Assembly (NCBI RefSeq): GCF_016918935.1
Contig: NZ_JAFFOB010000015.1
Span: forward strand, 1-64,000
Origin: Roseitranquillus sediminis
GTDB taxonomy: Bacteria; Pseudomonadota; Alphaproteobacteria; Rhodobacterales; Rhodobacteraceae
DNA: 64,000 nt
Reading direction: 5' to 3'
The position numbers and the translations under genes were made by a program. Below are positions 18,191 through 25,967 of the stretch, piece by piece. Within the stretch, counting starts at the first letter, position 1. Each line of letters starts with the position of its first letter. The notes beneath the pieces were generated by a model. The model was not told the origin of the DNA. It saw only the letters and a list, made by a program, of their open reading frames with translations, and ran no database searches.

Positions 18191-18600
18191 AGGCGCAGGC
18201 CATACTGATCGAGAAGCTCCGCCACAAGCTCGCCGGTCATCGTGCCCACCGGTTCGGTGCGTCCTCGGAGATGGTGGAGCAGTTACAGCTCGCGCTGGAG
18301 AGCAGCGAGATCGCCGCCGCGGCGATGACGGGCCGGCTGCGGCTCTCCGACGTCAAGGAGGAGGGCGAGCCGAAGCGGCGGCCGATCCCTGATCACGTGC
18401 CTCGCATGGAGGTCGAGCTCACCACCGGCGAGGAGAGCTGCCTTGGTTGCCGCGGCACGCTCTGCCGGCTTGGCGAGGACATCACCGAGGAGCTGGAATA
18501 CGTCCCGGGTCGGTTCATCGTGAACCGGATCCTGCGGCAGCGCCTGGCCTGCTCGAATTTTGAGCGGTCCGTCCAGACCGGACGCTTACCCTCCGTCTGC
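18181..18600 (+). pseudogene. IS66-family transposase (TnpC) N-terminal fragment
   Basis: The frame reads [27 protein letters not shown], then RRPIPDHVPRMEVELT, then CLGCRGTLCRLGEDITEELEYVPGRF and a second, degenerate Cys region (LACSNFE, one Cys lost). This is the IS66 N-terminal leucine-rich region followed by the zf-IS66 domain. The large catalytic domain (DDE_Tnp_IS66) is absent. It abuts the copper-ATPase fragment on one side and the quinoprotein locus on the other, marking a rearrangement junction. Confidence 0.85.
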
Positions 18601-18709
18601 AATCACTTCAACTCCGAACGCAGCCGACCTGTCCATTCCGAGACTGGTGCGATTTCGTCTGACAGCACCTTCCGCGGTGATCCTGGGCAGGATGGCACGT
18701 TCCTCGGAT

Positions 18710-19339
18710 TCAGGGATGCAGCGCTGTCCGGAGAAGGCCGACAACCGGCCCGAGGAGCGCGGCGGCCTTGCCGGACGCAACGGCAAGGCTCATCGCCATC
18801 GCGCAAGCCAGGAGCACCCAGCCTTCCATTCGCCGCCGGAGTGCGGGGACAACGCCAGCGAGCAGCATCCCGCCCGTGAGTGGGGGCAGGGGCAGAGCAT
18901 TCAGTGCGGCAAAGTGGAGACTCATGTCGGCCGCTACCTGGATGAGGCCCACAAGCGTGCCTCCTGTGTCGCGCGGCACGACGTCCATCACAAACGGCCG
19001 CACTTGCCAGAGGAGCGACGAAAGTAGGAGAAGGAGCGCGAGGCTTGCCCCCCAGATGCCGATGAGGCCGAGGAAGCCGCCGTGGAGGCGGCGCGGATCG
19101 GGATAGATCGGGCGTATCCAGCCAAACCGGAAAAAGAGCGGCAGGAGCGCTCCGAACGGCTCTGCATGGTCGAAGGGGTTGAGACTCTGCCGCCCCTGGT
19201 CAGCCGAGACGCGATCGCCCAGAAGCCTCGCCAACAGCGCAAGGCTGTAGCCGTGGACCGCCAGGATCAACGCCACCGCCGCGAGGCGGAACAGCATTGC
19301 CTGCCCGTTCGTGGCGAAGACAGCCGACCAGTCGATCAT
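18710..19339 (-). CDS. M50-like polytopic membrane protein lacking zinc ligands (pseudo-protease)
   Basis: About 209 residues from ATG 19339, with about five transmembrane helices. The layout matches site-2-protease-like M50 proteins: a first helix that should carry HExxH, LLGD, then SLNPFDHAEPFGALLPL, then FGWIRPIYPDPRRL (family: GWAKPVPVNPRRL), and late LNALPLPPLTGG (family: NLLPIPPLDGG). The HExxH position reads HGYSL (29-33), losing Glu and the second His, and the PPLDG Asp is Thr155. All but one zinc ligand is gone, so proteolysis is unlikely. It is the last gene of the leftward PQQ-linked operon, 17 nt after the binding-protein gene. A structural or chaperone role in the membrane is inference. 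Confidence 0.7.
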   Translation of the reverse strand: MIDWSAVFATNGQAMLFRLAAVALILAVHGYSLALLARLLGDRVSADQGRQSLNPFDHAEPFGALLPLFFRFGWIRPIYPDPRRLHGGFLGLIGIWGASLALLLLLSSLLWQVRPFVMDVVPRDTGGTLVGLIQVAADMSLHFAALNALPLPPLTGGMLLAGVVPALRRRMEGWVLLACAMAMSLAVASGKAAALLGPVVGLLRTALHP

Positions 19340-19358
19340 CGTGTTGGCGCGGGCCGTT

Positions 19359-20180
19359 TCATGCGCCTGCTCCGGCATAGACCGCGCTGATGGACGGCAG
19401 GCTGTAGATCCGGCGCAGCGCCTCGATCTCGCCGTCCTCGCGGATGCCCTCCAGCGCGCGGCCCACGGCACGCTTCAGCGTCAGGTCGCCTTTCCAGAGG
19501 CCGAAAGCGATGGGATCTGCCTCGTCGGAACCAAGAAGCCACGCTGTGCTCCAGCCCCGTTCGGCGGCGAGGCTGCCGCCGGCGAGAGCTTCGGTGACGC
19601 CCGCGTCCAGTTCGCCTGCGGCCAGTCGAGTGGCAAGATCCTCAATGGAGTGTGCCGGCGCGATGCGGGCGCCCTCCTGCCGCAGCCCCGAGGTAAGAGC
19701 AACGCGGTCGCGCCCGGCAACGCCGGGAAAGACGCCGACCGTGAGGCCGTCGAGCGAGGCTGGCACGGCTTCCCGACCGATCAGGATCCAGCCTGTCGCA
19801 AGATGCGGCTCGGTCGTGTCAAGAAAGGTGCGCGTCGTGTCGGTAACCGCGACGCCGCCTGCCACGACCTGGCACTGCGCCCGATTGAGGCCCCAGCTCC
19901 GTGGATTGAAGTCGCGTCCAATTGCGTCGTTCCGGTTGAGCGACAAGCGTACTCCGAGGCGATCGGCCACCTTGGCAAGCAGCTCTACATCGAAGCCCGG
20001 ACGCTCGGCGCCGGAAATGACGAGAGGCGGGTAGTTCGAGGGCAGGCAGGCCTTCAGCGTTCCGTCCTTCCGCATCTCGGATAGCGAAGTGTCGGGTGGC
20101 AGGAAGGCGACGCACGCGAAGAGCGCGACGACCGCAAGGATGCCCCCGATGTCAGCCCGGAGGTTCGGCTCGTCCCGCAC
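19359..20180 (-). CDS. Periplasmic binding protein, quinoprotein-associated (family 3-like)
   Basis: 273 residues from GTG 20180, four bases after the permease stop. An N-terminal hydrophobic stretch (GGILAVVALFACVAFLPP) is a signal peptide or anchor. The rest is a family-3 solute-binding fold: GTLKACLPSNYPPLV, FDVELLAKVADRLGV, VTDTTRTFLDTTEP and DLATRLAAGELDAGVTE. Proteins of this kind next to PQQ dehydrogenases form the quinoprotein-dehydrogenase-associated binding-protein group, which includes XoxJ. It is one of two in this locus; the other is at 25048-25947. The ligand is unknown; XoxJ-type proteins are proposed to act in quinoprotein activation rather than nutrient uptake. Confidence 0.8.
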   Translation of the reverse strand: MRDEPNLRADIGGILAVVALFACVAFLPPDTSLSEMRKDGTLKACLPSNYPPLVISGAERPGFDVELLAKVADRLGVRLSLNRNDAIGRDFNPRSWGLNRAQCQVVAGGVAVTDTTRTFLDTTEPHLATGWILIGREAVPASLDGLTVGVFPGVAGRDRVALTSGLRQEGARIAPAHSIEDLATRLAAGELDAGVTEALAGGSLAAERGWSTAWLLGSDEADPIAFGLWKGDLTLKRAVGRALEGIREDGEIEALRRIYSLPSISAVYAGAGA

Positions 20181-20184
20181 GCCT

Positions 20185-21006
20185 TCAGGACCGGTTGAAG
20201 TCGCGTAGGGCGAGGAGGAAGAACACCGCCGCAATAGCGAGTATGACGATTGGGCCGAGCCAAGCGTCGAATTGATTGAACCCGATGAGCGCACCGCGCA
20301 GAGCATCCACGGCATAGGTGATCGGATTCACCTCGACGAGGAACACGAGCCACTCGGGGTAAACAACCCGCATCTGCGCCCCCGTGAGCGCCGGGTCGAG
20401 CGGGAAGATCGAGCTTGAGGTGAAATAGAGAGGCAGGATCACCGCGTTCGAGAACACGCCAAAGCCCTCGAAGCTGCGGATCCGATGCGCGATGACGATG
20501 CCAAGGCTGGTGAGCCCGAAGGCGAGGCCGAACATCAGCAGGAGTGCCTCGCCCACGCCCGAAAGCAGAAGTGGCACGTCCGCGAACTGCGCGAGAAGGA
20601 GCACGAGGCAGCCATGCGCGAAGGCCACGGTCGCGCCGCCGAGAATCTTGCCAAGTAGCACGACGCTCCGCGGCACAGGCGTGACCAGCACCTCCCGCAG
20701 GAAGCCGAACTCGCGGTCAGCGATCAGCGACACCGCCGAGAGCACTGCCGTGTACATGATGTTTAGCACGATGACCGCGGGAAAGATGAACTGCAGATAG
20801 GTGAAAGGGATGGCGAACCGCGCCTCGCCATAGATCTCGCCCCGGAAGTAGGGGTTGAGCCCGACGCCAAGGATGAGAACCCAGAGGAGCGGACGGCTGA
20901 CGCCGCCTACCAGCTGGCCGCGGTCGCGTAGCGCTCGCTTGATCTCGCGCAGCCAGATGGCGTGGAGCGCGCCGAGGTAGCCGAAGCCCTCCACCGCCTG
21001 GATCAT
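20185..21006 (-). CDS. ABC-2 type transporter permease of a PQQ-alcohol-dehydrogenase system
   Basis: 273 residues from ATG 21006, overlapping the ATPase gene end by 4 nt. Six transmembrane helices and the ABC-2 core are recognisable: DREFGFLREVLVTPVPR (coupling helix region), LGKILGGATVAFAHG, and NPITYAVDALRGAL near the end. Exporters of this ABC-2/DrrB type are regular neighbours of PQQ-dependent alcohol dehydrogenases. It pairs with the ATPase encoded just upstream. Substrate unknown; export of a toxic aldehyde, alcohol or a metallophore has been suggested for such systems, but nothing in this sequence decides it. Confidence 0.9.
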   Translation of the reverse strand: MIQAVEGFGYLGALHAIWLREIKRALRDRGQLVGGVSRPLLWVLILGVGLNPYFRGEIYGEARFAIPFTYLQFIFPAVIVLNIMYTAVLSAVSLIADREFGFLREVLVTPVPRSVVLLGKILGGATVAFAHGCLVLLLAQFADVPLLLSGVGEALLLMFGLAFGLTSLGIVIAHRIRSFEGFGVFSNAVILPLYFTSSSIFPLDPALTGAQMRVVYPEWLVFLVEVNPITYAVDALRGALIGFNQFDAWLGPIVILAIAAVFFLLALRDFNRS

Positions 21007-22010
21007 CGCTTTCCGGCGCCTTGCTGAGCGGCGCCCTCCTCGCGCAGGTGGCGCCCGGTGAGGCCGAGGAAGACCGTGCCGAGGCTCGGCCGCTCGAGCG
21101 AGACCTGATCGATACGCGGTCCGAAGCGGCGGAGCAGATCTTCGAGGATGGTGCGGCCGCCGACGATAGCGAGGCCACCGTCGCCATCCGGCACGGCATC
21201 GGGGTGGAGCGCCGCGATCTCGGCCGCGGTGGATGCGTCGAGGGCCTGCACGCGCAGCACATGGCGCCCGTGGCGCGAGCGCAGCGTGTCCGGCCTGTCA
21301 AGGGCGAGGACGCGGCCGTCGTCGATGACGCAGACCCGGTCGCAACCCTCGACCTCCTCGATGTAGTGGGTCGTCACCACAACCGTCACCGTGCGCCGCG
21401 CGCGGATGCGAGCGAGGTATTCCCAGATCCGCCCGCGAGATTGCGCGTCGAGTCCTACGGTCGGCTCATCGAGTATCAACACACGGCTGTCGTGGACCAG
21501 GGCACGCGCGATCTCGAGCCGCCGTTTCATGCCCGGCGAGAGCGATCGGACGAGTCGGCGCCGGAGCGTTGCGAGTTCAACGAGTTCCAGCATCTCTCCT
21601 ATACGCTCGCGGCGCAGCGGGGCCGGCATTCGGTACATGCGCGCGTGGAAATCGAGATTTTCCTCGACCGTGAGCTTGCCGTCGAGGCTAGGCTCCTGAA
21701 AGACGACGCCCAGCGCAGCACGCGCGCGCCTGGGCTGACGGACCACGTCTATCCCGCAGATCTCGGCTGTTCCGGAGTCCGGCCGCATCAGCGTGGCCAG
21801 AATATGGATGAGTGTTGTCTTTCCAGCGCCATTCGGCCCCAGCAGCGCGAACATCTCGTTCTCTCGGATCGAGAGATCCAGCTGGTCGAGCGCGATCGTG
21901 CTGCCGAACCGTTTGCTGATCTTCGAGATTGTCACGGCCATGCCCTTTTCCGCCAGATCCGGATCGGGATCATGCGCCACAGGCTTTGTGACTTTGGCGG
22001 CCAGCGGCAT
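21003..22010 (-). CDS. ABC transporter ATP-binding protein, PQQ-alcohol-dehydrogenase-linked
   Basis: 335 residues. Walker A is GPNGAGKTT; the signature region reads LSPGMKRRLEIARAL (LSGGQ variant LSPGM); Walker B is VLILDEPTVGLD; the switch His is in TTHYIEE. A DrrA-like C-terminal extension of about 80 residues follows. ATG 22010 is the longest start; ATG 21941, where homology to the family begins (MAVTISKISKRFG), is a good alternative. It is first in the leftward operon with the permease, a binding protein and the M50-like protein, divergent from cytochrome c at 22385. Domain order and neighbours fit the PQQ-dependent alcohol dehydrogenase ABC system. Confidence 0.9.
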   Translation of the reverse strand: MPLAAKVTKPVAHDPDPDLAEKGMAVTISKISKRFGSTIALDQLDLSIRENEMFALLGPNGAGKTTLIHILATLMRPDSGTAEICGIDVVRQPRRARAALGVVFQEPSLDGKLTVEENLDFHARMYRMPAPLRRERIGEMLELVELATLRRRLVRSLSPGMKRRLEIARALVHDSRVLILDEPTVGLDAQSRGRIWEYLARIRARRTVTVVVTTHYIEEVEGCDRVCVIDDGRVLALDRPDTLRSRHGRHVLRVQALDASTAAEIAALHPDAVPDGDGGLAIVGGRTILEDLLRRFGPRIDQVSLERPSLGTVFLGLTGRHLREEGAAQQGAGKR

Positions 22011-22384
22011 GCCTTCGTGCGTCTCCTACCGATCCAGTCGTAGCTCGCGCGGATTGCGTACACCGCGCACGTGTCGGAGCAGCATTGCCGCAAGCCTGTG
22101 CCGGTCGTGGCTATAAGATCCCCGGCGGGACGGAAATGGCAAGGGGTTCTTGCTGCAGCAGAAAGCTCGAACGCGTGGTCCTGGCGGGACAGGCGGCAGG
22201 TGAAGGCACATCCTGCTGCCGCGCCTGTAGCTAAGGGTTCGAATGTTGCGCGACGGTTTTCAGAATCAGTGGCTTGACAAGCCGCCTAGGGGAACCAAAA
22301 GTCGCCGCAGATAAAGCAGCTCTCGGTACACCTCACCCGCTGCAGCGCTTTTGACCTATACGCCCCGAAGGAGGAAATCCGAGA
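22011..22384. promoter_or_regulatory. Divergent promoter region of the quinoprotein locus
   Basis: 374 bp between the leftward ABC operon and the rightward cytochrome c/PQQ-dehydrogenase operon. No coding frame of normal character lies here. It must hold both promoters and any regulatory sites. I cannot pick out a convincing sigma-70, sigma-54 or operator palindrome by eye. The only clear element is the AAGGAGG ribosome-binding site at 22368-22374 in front of the cytochrome gene. Confidence 0.6.
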
Positions 22385-22807
22385 GTGAGTTCTATGCGTT
22401 TGAGTGCATTCGTACGAGCCTGGTTGCGTGCGCCGATCCCATCAGCCGCCGTCGGCGGCGCCATTCTCGCAATCGCCTTCGCCGCTCCGGCCACCGCGCA
22501 GAGCGCGGATGCCCACGGCTGGTTCAGCCCGGAGCAGGTGGTTCGCGGCGCCGACCTGTACGAGCGCCGGTGCGCCGAATGTCATGGTGAGGAGAAGGCG
22601 GAGAACTTCGAGACTTGGCCCTACTCGGCCCAGGATCTGATTGGAATGATAATCAGCTTCGACATGCCAGCTAACCGGCCGGGCGGACTTCCGGCGCAGG
22701 AATATGTGGACCTCGTGGCATACTTCATGAATCGCGGGGGGCTGCCGGAGGGCGAGGAAGTCTTGGCAGGATCTCCTGCCCTCTCGGAGATCAAGATCCC
22801 GCAATGA
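22385..22807 (+). CDS. Periplasmic cytochrome c (single heme), electron acceptor candidate
   Basis: 140 residues from GTG 22385, placed 10 nt after a perfect AAGGAGG site; ATG 22394 is the alternative. A signal peptide (AAVGGAILAIAFAAPATAQS) is followed by a short class-I-like cytochrome with one heme motif, CAECH, near residue 61. A Met in IISFDMPANRPGG may be the axial ligand. It is the first gene of the rightward operon, directly before the PQQ dehydrogenase, so it most likely accepts electrons from it, as XoxG/MxaG/ExaB-type cytochromes do. The distance to the dehydrogenase (216 bp) is large and contains an inverted repeat. Confidence 0.85.
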   Translation: MSSMRLSAFVRAWLRAPIPSAAVGGAILAIAFAAPATAQSADAHGWFSPEQVVRGADLYERRCAECHGEEKAENFETWPYSAQDLIGMIISFDMPANRPGGLPAQEYVDLVAYFMNRGGLPEGEEVLAGSPALSEIKIPQ

Positions 22808-22869
22808 CAGGCCGCGGCGAGTCCTCCGTCGCAGCTGTGCGATCGGCGGGTCCGTCGCATTCGCACTAC

Positions 22870-22919
22870 CATTCAGGGGATTGGCCATGTCCTTCGGTGC
22901 GGGCGGCAGTCCCTGAATG
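22870..22919 (+). promoter_or_regulatory. Long-range inverted repeat in the cytochrome c-dehydrogenase gap
   Basis: CATTCAGGG (22870-22878) and CCCTGAATG (22911-22919) are perfect 9-bp complements separated by 32 nt. They could form a stem in the mRNA between the cytochrome and dehydrogenase genes, acting as a weak terminator, an attenuator or a processing site. The long loop makes a simple intrinsic terminator unlikely. Confidence 0.35.
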
Positions 22920-23023
22920 CGCGAGAGATTACGGTTCCTCGTCTGGAGTCGCAGGGTCCGGTGGATGCGCAACGTTTGCAGAATGAAACGTTCGAACGAC
23001 AGAAGGTAATGGGAGGAAGTTTG

Positions 23024-24925
23024 ATGAGAATTATGACACTAGCCTCGGCGACATCGGCTCTAGCGATCGTGTTGGCCACTCAAGGCTTCGCGCAGGAAGC
23101 TCCAGCGACGGGAGCACAGGAGGCGCAGGCAGCTCAGGAACCGCAAGTTCCGGAAGAGGTGCTGCGATCTCAGGAAACGGAACTGGAAGCTCAGCAACCG
23201 GGGTTGCAGACTGAGTTGGCTGAAGAAACCGGAGCCGCGGAAGCGGGTGGCCGGACCTACACGCCCGTGACCGCCGAGATGATCCTCGATCCGGCGCCGG
23301 GCGACTGGCTTCAGGCGCGGCGCACTGTCGACAACAAGGCTCACAGCCCGCTCGACCAGATCAATCAGGACAACGTGCAGAATCTCGAGCTCGTCTGGTC
23401 CTGGGCGTTGCCCGAACTTGGCCGGCAGGAAAGTGCGCCGCTCTACCACGACGGGATCGTCTTCGTCGCGACCAACAACAACCACATCGAGGCGCTCGAC
23501 GCCGTCACCGGCGACCTGATCTGGCGCTACATGCACGAGCGCCCCGAGTTCTCGGGCGGCTACCATGAAAACCAGGCGATGCGGCAGAAGAACTCGATCG
23601 CCCTCTGGAACGACAAGGTGATCACGACCACCGTGGACGCCAAGCTGATGGCGCTGGACGCGCTCACTGGCCAGGTCGTGTGGGAAGTGCAGGTCAATGA
23701 CTGGGAGCGGGGCTACAGCTACACTGCAGGCCCTCTGGTTGCCGACGGCAAGATCTTCACCGGCACCTCGGGCTGCTCCATGGTTGGCACGGTGGGCGCC
23801 TGTTGGATCACCGCACATGACGCGGACACCGGTGAGGAGCTGTGGCGCTACAACACGCTCGACCAGCCGGGCGACCAGCTCTTCGAGGCGAGCTGGGGCG
23901 GCGTGCCGCCGCAGAACCGCTGGGGCGCAACGCCGTGGGCGACGGGTGCCTACGACCCCGAGCTCGACATGATCTTCTACGGCAGCGGCATGCCGATCCC
24001 CTACGCGCACATCTCCCGCGGCATGTCCGCCGAGGATGACGCGCGAGGGACGAACTCTACCATGGCGCTGAAAGCCGACACGGGAGAGCTCGTGTGGCTC
24101 TACCAGCATCTGCCGAACGACAACTGGGACCTCGACTCGCCGTTCGAGCGCCTGATCATCGAGGCCGAGGTGGACGGCGAGACCCGGAAGATGATCGTCA
24201 CCGCCGCCGGTAAGAACGGCGTCGTCTTTGGCCTCGACGCCGAGACCGGCGAGTTCCAATGGGGCGAGACGACCTTCTACACCAACTCGATCACTGGCAT
24301 CGACGAGGAGACTGGGCGCGTCCAGACGAACGATGAGCTGTACTTCACGGAGTTCGGACAGCAGCAGACCTTCTGCCCGGCCATCAACGGCGGGCGTCTC
24401 TGGATGGCTTCGGCCTACAGTGACCGCACCGGCATCTTCTACATGCACGGCGCGAACACCTGCCAAACCAGTGCCCCGCGCGAGATGAGCCTCGGCGCAA
24501 TGCCCGCCGTGGGCGAGTCGATGGGCATGTTCCAAAGCTTCGGCACCTCGTTGGCTCCGGGCGCCGAGAACATCGGCGCCTTCCACGCCTTGAACGCGGC
24601 CGACGGCTCGAAAGCCTTCGAGATCCAGCATGACCGTCGCTACAACAGCTCGGTCCTCACCACTGGCGGCGGTCTCGTCTTCGTCGGCGACGTCGACCGG
24701 CGCTACTATGCGCTGGACGACGAGACAGGCGACGTGCTCTGGACGAGCCCGCGGCTCCACGCACCGGCGGGCGGCTATCCGATGACCTACGAGGCGGACG
24801 GCGAGCAATACGTCGTCTTTCCGGTCGGCCTCACCTCCAACGCTCAGCAGTCGCTGACGCCAGGTCTGGAAATGCCCGCCCTCGGCGCGAACGCGCTTTA
24901 CGTGTTCAAGCTGTCCGAAGGCTGA
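23024..24925 (+). CDS. PQQ-dependent dehydrogenase (quinoprotein) with atypical metal site
   Basis: 633 residues from ATG 23024, with GGGAGGA at good spacing. A signal peptide (ALAIVLATQGFAQ) precedes a roughly 50-residue Glu/Gln/Ala-rich linker (about 24-75), then an eight-bladed quinoprotein propeller with repeated DAxTGxxxW motifs. The catalytic Asp is D369 in NWDLD, with D371 two residues later, the DxD pattern of lanthanide-type enzymes. The usual vicinal Cys-Cys is replaced by C251 and C260 (CX8C). The segment that normally supplies the metal-binding Glu (GAE) reads GCS, and the metal-binding Asn of GTGNPAPW is Met322 (GSGMPIPY). It should oxidise an alcohol or hydroxylate a substrate in the periplasm and pass electrons to cytochrome c. 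Closest in feel to the lupanine-hydroxylase-like group. Substrate unknown. Confidence 0.9.
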   Translation: MRIMTLASATSALAIVLATQGFAQEAPATGAQEAQAAQEPQVPEEVLRSQETELEAQQPGLQTELAEETGAAEAGGRTYTPVTAEMILDPAPGDWLQARRTVDNKAHSPLDQINQDNVQNLELVWSWALPELGRQESAPLYHDGIVFVATNNNHIEALDAVTGDLIWRYMHERPEFSGGYHENQAMRQKNSIALWNDKVITTTVDAKLMALDALTGQVVWEVQVNDWERGYSYTAGPLVADGKIFTGTSGCSMVGTVGACWITAHDADTGEELWRYNTLDQPGDQLFEASWGGVPPQNRWGATPWATGAYDPELDMIFYGSGMPIPYAHISRGMSAEDDARGTNSTMALKADTGELVWLYQHLPNDNWDLDSPFERLIIEAEVDGETRKMIVTAAGKNGVVFGLDAETGEFQWGETTFYTNSITGIDEETGRVQTNDELYFTEFGQQQTFCPAINGGRLWMASAYSDRTGIFYMHGANTCQTSAPREMSLGAMPAVGESMGMFQSFGTSLAPGAENIGAFHALNAADGSKAFEIQHDRRYNSSVLTTGGGLVFVGDVDRRYYALDDETGDVLWTSPRLHAPAGGYPMTYEADGEQYVVFPVGLTSNAQQSLTPGLEMPALGANALYVFKLSEG

Positions 24926-24930
24926 TCACC

Positions 24931-24956
24931 GGTGGGCCGCCTCTGGGCGGGCCACC
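24931..24956 (+). terminator. First intercistronic hairpin after the PQQ dehydrogenase
   Basis: An 11-bp stem with one mismatch: GGTGGGCCGCC (24931-24941) against GGCGGGCCACC (24946-24956), with a TCTG loop. It begins six bases after the dehydrogenase stop. No U-run follows, so it is more likely an RNA-stabilising or attenuating hairpin than a full terminator. Confidence 0.6.
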
Positions 24957-24967
24957 CATGCCTAAAG

Positions 24968-24993
24968 GGTCCGGGCCGGGAACGGCCCGGACC
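24968..24993 (+). terminator. Second, perfect intercistronic hairpin with GGAA tetraloop
   Basis: GGTCCGGGCCG (24968-24978), loop GGAA (GNRA type), and CGGCCCGGACC (24983-24993) form a perfect 11-bp stem. Together with the previous hairpin it separates the abundant dehydrogenase message from the downstream accessory genes. No T-run follows. This arrangement recalls the stabilising intercistronic hairpins of the Rhodobacter puf operon. Confidence 0.65.
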
Positions 24994-25047
24994 GCTTCGA
25001 TCGATGGACGTTCGCCCTTCCCTCACCTTGGAGCCAGAGGTCTCGCG

Positions 25048-25947
25048 ATGCATGCAGCCGTCCACTCCGTTCTGGCCCCCCGTCCCGCGGTCATCCGTTC
25101 ATGGCTTTCTGGGCCACTTGCGGCACTCGGCCTGCTCATGGGCACCTTTGCCGGTCCCGCCGACGCGCAGCTCATCGGTGAGGTCGACCGTGCGCAGCTC
25201 GAAAGCTGGCGTCGAGCCGATGGCAACAAGATTGGCTTTTGCCAGTTCGACGTGAACCTGACCAACGAGTTCGACCGTGCAGTTGCCGAGGAGATTGCCG
25301 CGCGGCTCTTGCTGGACAGCGAGTTCGTGATGCTCGGCGCCGGCTACGGCATCGATGGGGAGGGGCTCGAGACCGACCTCTTCCGCGCCCTGATAAACGA
25401 TTGCGATGTGGTCCTTGGCTTCCATGTCGGTGCGGGCATGTATGCGCCCGAGTTCACGGTCACACGCCCCTATGTCGCCTATGATCACATGATGATCGCG
25501 GCGGATCCCGACTACCAGAGCCTCGAGGACGTACCCTCCGAGTCGCGGATCGGCACAATGATGGCCTCGCCTGCCGACCTGGCGCTGGCGCGCTACATTG
25601 CCACCCGCGCACCCGAGAACCGCTGGAACCGTCTGCCCTACGGTCGAGCAATCGACCTCGTGAGCGGGCTGGGCGAAGGCACGATAGAGGCCGCGCTGAT
25701 CTTCGGGCCGGTCTTCGCAACTATTTCCGAAGAGGACCCGGAGGCGACACAGGGTCTCCACCCGATCCAGATAGATGAGGCGGTGGAGAGCACGGCCAAT
25801 ATTGGCGGGCTGATGCTCGCGAAGAGCTCCTTCCTGCGGCTCGAGGTGGACCGCGCCATCGAGAGCATGATTGCCGACGGCACGATAGGTTCGCTTCTCG
25901 AGGCGCACGGCTTCGGCAGCATACCCGCCGTTCCAGGCGGGGTCTGA
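25048..25947 (+). CDS. XoxJ-like quinoprotein-associated periplasmic binding protein
   Basis: 299 residues from ATG 25048, preceded by GAGCCAGAGG. The signal peptide ends near PADAQ. The mature part is a solute-binding fold with DGNKIGFCQFDVNLTNEFDRAVAEEIAARL, a DVVLGFHVGAG strand and MYAPEFTVTRPYVAYDHMMI. These match the quinoprotein dehydrogenase-associated binding proteins that follow xoxF/xoxG or exaA genes. It is placed between the dehydrogenase and the MoxR/VWA genes. In methylotrophs XoxJ is thought to help open or activate the dehydrogenase. A second, diverged homologue lies in the leftward arm (19359-20180). Confidence 0.85.
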   Translation: MHAAVHSVLAPRPAVIRSWLSGPLAALGLLMGTFAGPADAQLIGEVDRAQLESWRRADGNKIGFCQFDVNLTNEFDRAVAEEIAARLLLDSEFVMLGAGYGIDGEGLETDLFRALINDCDVVLGFHVGAGMYAPEFTVTRPYVAYDHMMIAADPDYQSLEDVPSESRIGTMMASPADLALARYIATRAPENRWNRLPYGRAIDLVSGLGEGTIEAALIFGPVFATISEEDPEATQGLHPIQIDEAVESTANIGGLMLAKSSFLRLEVDRAIESMIADGTIGSLLEAHGFGSIPAVPGGV

Positions 25948-25967
25948 CTAGGCCGCCGGCAGAGGTG

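Noticed and set aside
23060-24808. 582-codon open frame antisense to the PQQ dehydrogenase
   Set aside because: It is a shadow of a high-GC gene. Its translation is Arg/Val/Leu-rich without domains, while the plus strand encodes a clear quinoprotein.
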